From contig NZ_QGDO01000001.1 in NCBI RefSeq assembly GCF_003149185.1, positions 1,736,001-1,800,000 on the forward strand: a DNA stretch of 64,000 nt, written 5' to 3'. Below are positions 19,235-25,369 of the stretch, piece by piece. This DNA comes from Sediminitomix flava (GTDB taxonomy: Bacteria > Bacteroidota > Bacteroidia > Cytophagales > Flammeovirgaceae). A program made the position numbers and the translations under genes. The first letter of the stretch is position 1; the number at the start of each line of letters is the position of its first letter. Under the pieces are notes generated by a model. It saw nothing but the letters and a program-made list of their open reading frames with translations, made no database searches and was not told where the DNA came from.

Positions 19235-19312
19235 ATGTTGATAACTTATACTTATTCACAGTTTAGCGAATAAAAAAGTCAATTCTTCAAAATCCGACTG
19301 TTGATAAGTGAA

Positions 19313-20479
19313 TTAAATACTCATCTCAACAATTTCAACAACTTTCTCAGGAGTGATGTCTTGTCGCTCTCCCATTCCTAACCAATTTCTTTCTTTGAAA
19401 CGGTCAGCGATAATCTTTGAAGCCTCCGAATAATCAGAAGTATAATCAGAGATTTTAGTTTGAATACCTAAGCTTTCCAAGAATTCAACTGTTTTCTCAA
19501 TAGCCTTCTGAGCTCTTTCGTCTTCTGTTCCTTCAGTAATATTCCAAACACGCTCTCCGTATTGAACTAACTTTTCTTTCTTGTTTTCGAACATTACTCT
19601 GAAAAGGTTTGGTCCGATAATAGAAAGAGTTCTTGCATGATCAATTCCGAATAGAGCAGTAAGCTCGTGACCAATCATATGCGTAGCCCAGTCTGTAGGA
19701 ACTCCTTGCTGAATCTGTCCATTCAGAGCCATTGTAGCCGAGTACATCAAGTTAGCTGCAGCTTCATAATCGTTAGGGTCAGCAATCACTTTTGGTCCTA
19801 CTTCTACCAAAGTATTCAGAATACCTTCCGCAATTCGATCTTGGATTGGTGCTCCTGCTGGATAAGTTAAATACTGCTCCAACACATGCCAAAATGCATC
19901 TGCTGTACCATTTGCAATCTGTCTTTTCGGTAATGTTCTTACTACTTGTGGGTCAAGTACCGAGAACTGAGGGAAAAACATTGGACCTCCGAATGTACGC
20001 TTTTCTTTGATTTCTGAACGGCTTACTACCGCTCCCGAGTTAGCCTCAGAACCTGTAGCAGGGATTGTCAATACAGTACCGAAAGGAACGGCTGATTTCA
20101 ATTTTCTACCCAAGCTCTTTGCCAAAATATCCCACTCATCATCACCGTCGTAAGGGATTGCTGCCGAGATGAATTTTGTTCCGTCAATCACAGAACCACC
20201 ACCAACAGCCAACAAATAATCTACCTTATTTTCTCTTGCAAGGTTAACGGCTTTCATCAGAGTTGTGAATTCTGGATTGGCTTCAATACCTCCAAATTCC
20301 AACACTTCAAAATCTTTTAGTGCCTCAATCACTTGATCGTATACTCCATTTTTCTTGATACTTCCCCCTCCATAAGTCATCAAGACTTTAGAACCTGCAG
20401 GAATTTCGCTAGCAATTTTCGATGTCTGATCTTTACCGAAAATCAGTTTTACTGGGTTTTTATACTCAAAATTGCGCAT
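19313..20479 (-). CDS. yqhD: Iron-containing alcohol dehydrogenase, YqhD-like NADPH aldehyde reductase
   Basis: 388 residues from ATG 20479 (a longer start at 20503 adds eight residues and fits the family less well). It follows E. coli YqhD closely: VLEFGGIEANPEF, LLAVGGGSVIDGTKFI (cofactor-binding glycines), TIPATGSEANSGAV, ADAFWHVLEQY, VPTDWATHMIGHELTALFGIDHA. The last two supply the metal-binding Asp and His residues. YqhD reduces short-chain and toxic aldehydes with NADPH. Monocistronic. The AraC regulator downstream belongs to a different cassette by spacing, although YqhD in E. coli is also AraC-controlled. Confidence 0.92.
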   Translation of the reverse strand: MRNFEYKNPVKLIFGKDQTSKIASEIPAGSKVLMTYGGGSIKKNGVYDQVIEALKDFEVLEFGGIEANPEFTTLMKAVNLARENKVDYLLAVGGGSVIDGTKFISAAIPYDGDDEWDILAKSLGRKLKSAVPFGTVLTIPATGSEANSGAVVSRSEIKEKRTFGGPMFFPQFSVLDPQVVRTLPKRQIANGTADAFWHVLEQYLTYPAGAPIQDRIAEGILNTLVEVGPKVIADPNDYEAAANLMYSATMALNGQIQQGVPTDWATHMIGHELTALFGIDHARTLSIIGPNLFRVMFENKKEKLVQYGERVWNITEGTEDERAQKAIEKTVEFLESLGIQTKISDYTSDYSEASKIIADRFKERNWLGMGERQDITPEKVVEIVEMSI

Positions 20480-20611
20480 TTTATCTTTTTTTGAATGATT
20501 CAATCTTAGCTATGTGCAAGATAAAGATCGAGCACGATTTATTAACGTATCTCATTCCAAATTGTTAGATAAATACGAGGGTGAGTTATAATTTTTATTT
20601 ACTCGTAAACA

Positions 20612-20854
20612 TTATGACTCCATCCAATTTCCTAAAAGCCTTTTTACCCAAGGCATTACAGGATAAACCATAAGTGAAGCGACAACTACCACAGTAAGAA
20701 AAACAGAAAACTGTGGTGGAAAACTTCTCATAGGTAGAAATAAAGTCAAAATCCAATCAGCTATCAGAATGAGAGGATAAACAGTAAAAATAGTAACAAG
20801 TACCTGTTTCCAATAACTCGGACTCTTTGCTTGTGACGTCTTGTGTTGATTCAT
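20612..20854 (-). CDS. Small two-helix membrane protein
   Basis: 80 residues with a short polar N-terminus, then two hydrophobic helices (about 18-40 and 48-70) and a basic tail. The pattern W-K--L-----YPL----W-----P resembles the membrane tail of antibiotic-biosynthesis-monooxygenase (ABM) proteins, but without the ABM enzyme domain. It is the last gene of the isochorismatase-pirin cassette, 50 bases after pirin. Function unknown. Confidence 0.65.
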   Translation of the reverse strand: MNQHKTSQAKSPSYWKQVLVTIFTVYPLILIADWILTLFLPMRSFPPQFSVFLTVVVVASLMVYPVMPWVKRLLGNWMES

Positions 20855-20904
20855 AATTACGGTTTTGAACAGATTCGGAAAGCGGACTTTTCAATCCGCT
20901 CTAC

Positions 20905-21630
20905 TCATCTATCTGAAATACGTTTGTAACTCACATTTTTAGGCGAAGCCAAAACAAATAATTCACTTTCTTCTGAGGATTTTATTTCAAACTCTGCTTT
21001 GTCTTCAATTTTGGTGAAAGCATCTTTCAACATCACTTGACCTTCTATTTTTACACTGCCCTTCATCAAGTAAACCGAATAAACTGAGTTTTCATCCAAA
21101 ACAATCTGATGTATTCCTTCCGTGAGTTTATAACGTTTAACAGAGATACCTTCTGCATCTGTTTGAATGGGTGCATTTTCACCTACATAATTCATGACTT
21201 CCAAATTATTTTCTCTTGCCCAAGAAAATTCTTCTGCCTGAAAGTCTTTGTAAGAAGCCGATTTATTCAATGACTTATTGAAATCGGGGTCAAACCAAAT
21301 TTGAAAAGCTCTAGAACCTTTGATGTATTTTTCTGAATGATAAACACCATTTCCTGCTTGAATCTGCTGTACTCCGCCTGCTAGTAGTGGCGTCCAAATA
21401 TCAGATGCCGTATCGTAATGTTCTAATCCTCCTTCAAATATGAAGGTCAGAATCTCGATTCCTTCATGTGGATGCATTGGGAATGTACCTTCTTCAGGAG
21501 CTTCTACATGTGCCCAATAAATCAGATTAGAATATAAAGGATCGCCTGCCAAAGGCTTATTTTCTTTCAATCTTCCTCCGAAAAGCTCAACGGCATGTTG
21601 AGCTTGTTTCGATTTAATTTTTAATTCCAT
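20905..21630 (-). CDS. Pirin-family bicupin protein
   Basis: 241 residues with two cupin folds. The N-terminal cupin holds the metal-binding set FPMHPHEGIEI (two His) and VYHSE (His and Glu), so the iron site is complete. The C-terminal cupin (about 160-235) is degenerate, as usual. Bacterial pirins include quercetin 2,3-dioxygenases and regulators of central metabolism; the substrate here is unknown. Its ATG overlaps the isochorismatase-family stop (TAATG), so translation is coupled and the two proteins probably act on related substrates. Confidence 0.9.
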   Translation of the reverse strand: MELKIKSKQAQHAVELFGGRLKENKPLAGDPLYSNLIYWAHVEAPEEGTFPMHPHEGIEILTFIFEGGLEHYDTASDIWTPLLAGGVQQIQAGNGVYHSEKYIKGSRAFQIWFDPDFNKSLNKSASYKDFQAEEFSWARENNLEVMNYVGENAPIQTDAEGISVKRYKLTEGIHQIVLDENSVYSVYLMKGSVKIEGQVMLKDAFTKIEDKAEFEIKSSEESELFVLASPKNVSYKRISDR

Positions 21631-22265
21631 TACTCAGCTGTTTGTGGTTGTTGTACCAAAAAACTCTCGTATACCAGTCCGTAAGAAGTATGACTTGCCA
21701 AAACTTCTGCCAAAGGATATGCCTTTTCCGTTCTCCAGTCGTGCATGATTTCAGCCAATGCAGAAGCCCAAGTAGAAACTTTTACTCCGGCTTGAGCCAA
21801 ACGCTGAACAGTCACCTCTTGCACCAATTTGTTCCAAGTGCCCGATGCATCAATGATGGCGTATGGATCGTAGCCTTCTGCCAAAGCTGAAAGTGCAGGA
21901 AACATTAAACAAACGTCTGTTACAATGCCTGCCATAATGATTTTCTTACGACCAGTCTGCTCGACTGCTGCCTTAAATTCTGGATTGTCCCAAGCATTAA
22001 TTTCTCCTGGGCGTTTGATGTGTACTGCGTCTGGAACGATATCGAGTACTGATTGAATAAAAGGACCATTTGGACCTTCTGGCATACTCGAAGTGATAAT
22101 GACAGGAATGTCTGCCGCTTTTGCCATTTTCACCAAAGCGATCAAGTTCGTACGTAATAAGTCTGGCTCAATGTCTCTGACACTCGCCAACAAACCTGTT
22201 TGGTGGTCGATGAGCGTTAAAACAGCATTGTCAACTGATAGGAATTCTGAAAATCTCTTATCCAT
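21630..22265 (-). CDS. Isochorismatase-family hydrolase (YcaC-like)
   Basis: 211 residues. The cysteine-hydrolase triad is visible as Asp20 (LTLIDHQTG), Lys84 (VHIKRPGEINAW) and Cys119 (GIVTDVCLMFPALSA), at the spacing of the YcaC subgroup. YcaC proteins are octameric hydrolases of unknown substrate. The enzyme is probably a small-amide or ester hydrolase; true isochorismatase activity is unlikely without the Ent pathway. It is the first gene of an AraC-linked cassette. Its upstream region carries a 9-bp inverted repeat and 21-bp-spaced direct repeats. Confidence 0.9.
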   Translation of the reverse strand: MDKRFSEFLSVDNAVLTLIDHQTGLLASVRDIEPDLLRTNLIALVKMAKAADIPVIITSSMPEGPNGPFIQSVLDIVPDAVHIKRPGEINAWDNPEFKAAVEQTGRKKIIMAGIVTDVCLMFPALSALAEGYDPYAIIDASGTWNKLVQEVTVQRLAQAGVKVSTWASALAEIMHDWRTEKAYPLAEVLASHTSYGLVYESFLVQQPQTAE

Positions 22266-22269
22266 TTTT

Positions 22270-22305
22270 CTTTGTGATTAGTTAGTAAATGATTACATCA
22301 CAAAG
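22270..22305. promoter_or_regulatory. Inverted repeat directly upstream of the isochorismatase gene
   Basis: CTTTGTGAT at 22270-22278 and ATCACAAAG at 22297-22305 are exact complements with 18 bases between. The repeat starts five bases before the ATG, so it could be a 5'-UTR hairpin or an operator. Confidence 0.45.
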
Positions 22306-22328
22306 GTGGGGCAAAATGAAGCTGAGAT

Positions 22329-22358
22329 AAAGACCAAGCTTTCGGTAAAAAAGACCAA
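22329..22358. promoter_or_regulatory. Direct repeats with 21-bp period, candidate AraC operator
   Basis: AAAGACCAA occurs at 22329-22337 and again at 22350-22358, exactly 21 bp (two helical turns) apart. They lie between the AraC gene and the isochorismatase gene. AraC proteins commonly bind direct half-sites with this period, so this is the likely binding site of the neighbouring regulator. Confidence 0.5.
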
Positions 22359-22422
22359 TTTCACGGATATGAATATATTTTAAATATAATTTTCTTCAAA
22401 TCACATCCTAAATCAAACCTAA

Positions 22423-23355
22423 CTACTTATTCATCAATCGAAACTGAACAGGTGTTACTGCTTTGTATTTCTTAAAAAAACGCCCGAAGTGAGTGGGGTT
22501 TTCAAAGCGTAGTGCATCCGCAATTTCTTTAATATTGAGTGAACTGTAAACCAAAAGATATTCAGCTTCATGCAGCATTCGTTCATGAATAAAATACAGT
22601 GCGGTATGATTGGTCACTTCTTTTACTGTTTCGCTGAGGTGTTTTGGACTTATAAAAAGGAGTTCGGCAAATTCACTCACTGTTCTTTTCTCCAAATAAT
22701 ATTTTTCTATAAACTGCTTGAACTGTGTAAAAAGTTCTTCTTGCCTATTTGTTCGATTATTCAAATGCTCTTTTGAAGCTGTCTTTCTTTTAACCTTCCA
22801 TAAAAGATTAGAAATATGCGTTGTCAGAATATCTTGATAGTATTTGTCTCTCGTCTTTGTTTCAATTGCAATTTGTTGATAAGTGTGTATCCAATCTTCA
22901 AACTCACTTTTTGTAAGTTCAAAACTTGGCGTACAGTCCACATCAAGTTGGAGCAAATTATCTAGTATTGGCGCAATTAATTTGGATTGGGCTAAAAACG
23001 AACGTTCGAAGAGTAAAATATAAATCTCGAAATCATCTGTGGTATTGCTAAACGAATGAATTTGACCTGGCAAAATAAAATGAGCCGTCTGAGGTCTGAT
23101 CTGAAACCTGTGATGATTAATCCTTCTGTGGCTTTCTCCGCTTACACAAAGTACCATTACAAAATGATCACAACGAATAGGAATGCCCTTATTTCCTTCT
23201 CCATTATTTCCCAAGATTACCACATCTTTAGCCTCAAAATCCTCACTGAATATATCCATTCCAAAGCTAGGAGCTGGTGCATGAAGATGTTTGTAAAGCG
23301 CTAGGCTATTCTCTATCGTTTGTAACGGGATAGGATGTTTGTCGTTTTTGTTCAT
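22423..23355 (-). CDS. AraC-family transcriptional regulator
   Basis: 310 residues. The N-terminal half (about 30-180) is a cupin-like ligand-binding domain (HFVMVLCVSGESHRRINHH, ILPGQIHSF). The C-terminal 100 residues are a double helix-turn-helix with the second-HTH signature IKEIADALRFENPTHFGRFFKKY. It lies upstream of, and in the same direction as, the isochorismatase-pirin-membrane protein cassette, with candidate operator repeats in between. It is therefore probably the local activator. The ligand is unknown. Confidence 0.92.
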   Translation of the reverse strand: MNKNDKHPIPLQTIENSLALYKHLHAPAPSFGMDIFSEDFEAKDVVILGNNGEGNKGIPIRCDHFVMVLCVSGESHRRINHHRFQIRPQTAHFILPGQIHSFSNTTDDFEIYILLFERSFLAQSKLIAPILDNLLQLDVDCTPSFELTKSEFEDWIHTYQQIAIETKTRDKYYQDILTTHISNLLWKVKRKTASKEHLNNRTNRQEELFTQFKQFIEKYYLEKRTVSEFAELLFISPKHLSETVKEVTNHTALYFIHERMLHEAEYLLVYSSLNIKEIADALRFENPTHFGRFFKKYKAVTPVQFRLMNK

Positions 23356-23377
23356 AAAAATGAATCGAGTAAAGCAG

Positions 23378-23413
23378 AAAAAAAGGTCTCAGAAACAAAA
23401 TGCTTCAGAGACC
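23378..23413 (-). terminator. Intrinsic terminator of the DUF5009 acyltransferase gene
   Basis: On the minus strand GGTCTCTGAA pairs with TTTCTGAGACC (one mismatch; arms 23385-23394 and 23404-23413) and is followed by a T7 tract. It separates this gene from the AraC regulator downstream. Confidence 0.8.
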
Positions 23414-23445
23414 CAAATCTATGTTTTTTATTCAATTTTTTCGCA

Positions 23446-24555
23446 TCAGACCTTGATGACAATATTCTTTTTATATAGCCACCAAGCAACTAAATACATA
23501 AGTGAGATAAATGTGACGGCATAAGCCAAAGAAGCATTCAAAGGACTGAGCGTACTCAAATAAATATTTTCATATGCCCAAGACTTCAAAGACTGATCTC
23601 CAATCGCTCCTTTTATAACTACTAATCGTGCTACAATTCCTGATAAAAAATACACAGCCATCGGATTCAGACCAAAAACTTTAAATGGTAAGACCAAATT
23701 ACGTCCTCGCTTTTGAACATCTAGTAACCAATAACTTAAACTTAAGCCTATTGAAGCCCAACCCGCTGTGTACAAAACAAATGAACTAGACCAAAGCCCT
23801 TTATTAATTGGGAAAAGATATCCCCAGCCCCAACCTAAAGCACAAATTATAATTCCAAATATCAGAGAACCTGCTACTTTCTTCTGCCCTACAATAGGTT
23901 GTTTAAACCAAATACCAGCAAGCACACCCAAAAGTCCTGTTCCAATTGCAGGAATTGTACTCAAGATTCCTTCTGGATCCCAAGTTTTTGTACCCGACCA
24001 CAAGTGATTTCCTAATACCAATCGATCTAACCAAGCTGATAATGTCATGCTCGGGTCATCTAAGTTTGGTGCGCCAATTTCTGGAATTGGAATAAGTGTC
24101 ATCATTCCCCAATATCCTAATAACACTGTAATGATGATAGCACATAAGCCTTGCCAATCCACCTTCAAGAATAAGATCGCACAGAAGAAAAATACGATAC
24201 CAATACGTTGTAAAACTCCAGGGAATCTCAATGTTGTGAGTTCAAAGTATGGGAATGCCGCTAAGAAAAGTCCGATACCAATCAACTTCAAACTACGTGA
24301 TATGATTTTTTTTATCAATTGCGGATGTCTTTCTTTCTTGCTTCTTGCCGAATACATTGAAAAACCGATCGAGACACCTACGATAAATAAAAAGAAAGGA
24401 AATACTAAATCTGTGGGGGTACAACCATGCCACGCTGCATGTTTAAGAGGAGCATAAATAGTAGACCAACTTCCCGGATTATTCACCATAATCATAAAAG
24501 CCACTGTAGCACCTCTCAAAACATCTAAAGACAATACTCTATCCGATTCTTTCAT
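23446..24555 (-). CDS. Membrane acyltransferase, HGSNAT/NagX-like (DUF5009)
   Basis: 369 residues with about ten membrane helices. The N-terminus (RVLSLDVLRGATVAFMIMVNNPG) followed by the HAAWHGCTPTDLVFPFFLFIVGVS segment is the signature of bacterial homologues of heparan-alpha-glucosaminide N-acetyltransferase. The His in AAWHGCT is the presumed acetyl carrier or active residue. These proteins are proposed to acetylate amino sugars across the inner membrane, or to act in GlcNAc use (NagX). No nag genes lie nearby, so the substrate cannot be assigned. Monocistronic with its own terminator. Confidence 0.87.
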   Translation of the reverse strand: MKESDRVLSLDVLRGATVAFMIMVNNPGSWSTIYAPLKHAAWHGCTPTDLVFPFFLFIVGVSIGFSMYSARSKKERHPQLIKKIISRSLKLIGIGLFLAAFPYFELTTLRFPGVLQRIGIVFFFCAILFLKVDWQGLCAIIITVLLGYWGMMTLIPIPEIGAPNLDDPSMTLSAWLDRLVLGNHLWSGTKTWDPEGILSTIPAIGTGLLGVLAGIWFKQPIVGQKKVAGSLIFGIIICALGWGWGYLFPINKGLWSSSFVLYTAGWASIGLSLSYWLLDVQKRGRNLVLPFKVFGLNPMAVYFLSGIVARLVVIKGAIGDQSLKSWAYENIYLSTLSPLNASLAYAVTFISLMYLVAWWLYKKNIVIKV

Positions 24556-25369
24556 TGTGTGTGAGTCTAAGTTAAAAAAGGATGTGTTTATAATACCTTT
24601 CCCTCAAGGAAGAAAATTTATGTACAGAAGAAAAATAAATTCGCTCAATGACTTCCAACGAACCCTGAACATATCGTAAAACCACCTCAGAGCATTTTTT
24701 TCATTCTCAATATTCTTTCCCCTCAAGCAAATTAGAGAGTGCTAAGTAGTCGAATTTTTCAAAAATATCTATACCCATTTTCAGTTATATCTAAATATCA
24801 TTTGAAGTATAAATACAAAAAAAAACACTACCCAAAGAGTAGTGCATTTAAACTGTTTTTATAAAACCAATTGTAACGTTTAGAATCTTTACTCCGAAGA
24901 TAAATTCTGAAGCTTGTCATCGTATTCGGCTTTTCTTAGCTAGAATATCCGAATGACAAATAGATTTTTATGAGCTATAGAAACTAGGTTAAACGAGCAA
25001 CCGAGAACTAATGTCTATGTATAATATTGTGCTTGTATATTGTTATTCTCTGTTGTCTATGAAATAGACACAGCCTTTTGGGCATAGGGTTGTATTGGCC
25101 TCTGTTAATAGCTCCAAACAATGAAAATTATCTCTCGAATCAGAAGAAAAATTGAAGACTGAGTGCAACCATAAACCTTCACTCTAATTTTAAATCATAA
25201 CCTATTAAGAATTTTCTCCTAAAGCTCACCTTCATTTTCTACAATTTATTCTAAAAGTTTTCTAAATTGTGAAGCGTTTTTTAAACTGAAACCGCTTAGG
25301 TGGATTTTCGCAATTAGACTGAAGATATTCCTTTGAAACAGCGAAAGAGCTGAATGAACCGGTGCATTT
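24556..25369. other. Long gene-free region upstream of the type ISP-like gene
   Basis: 814 bases with no plausible protein gene in any frame. It contains a canonical minus-strand terminator with no gene in front of it (24816-24844) and several hairpins between 24914 and 25074, taken together as a candidate non-coding RNA. The 250 bases next to the DUF5009 start (24556-24815) show nothing notable. Confidence 0.6.
24816..25130 (-). ncRNA. Candidate structured non-coding RNA (5' end uncertain)
   Basis: The minus strand ends in a textbook terminator: CACTACTC-TTT-GGGTAGTG (24826-24844) then a T tract. It lies 260 bases before the next minus-strand gene and has no ORF behind it. Upstream on the same strand are two hairpins. 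One is an 11-bp composite stem at 24914-24959 (TTGTCAT+TCGG pairing with CCGA+ATGACAA). The other is a compact TGTCTAT hairpin with a three-base loop at 25054-25070. I could not match it to tmRNA, RNase P or SRP RNA, and could not prove or exclude 6S RNA. The 5' end is a guess. Confidence 0.35.

Noticed and set aside
24047-24457. 136-codon plus-strand open frame inside the DUF5009 acyltransferase gene
   Set aside because: It is antisense to a well-conserved membrane protein, has proline/lysine-rich composition typical of reverse-strand shadows, and no promoter or family pattern.
24816-24844. Idea that the orphan terminator is part of a riboswitch controlling the DUF5009 gene
   Set aside because: The terminator is 260 bases before the start codon and no known riboswitch core was recognised. 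An independent RNA fits better, though this is not proven.
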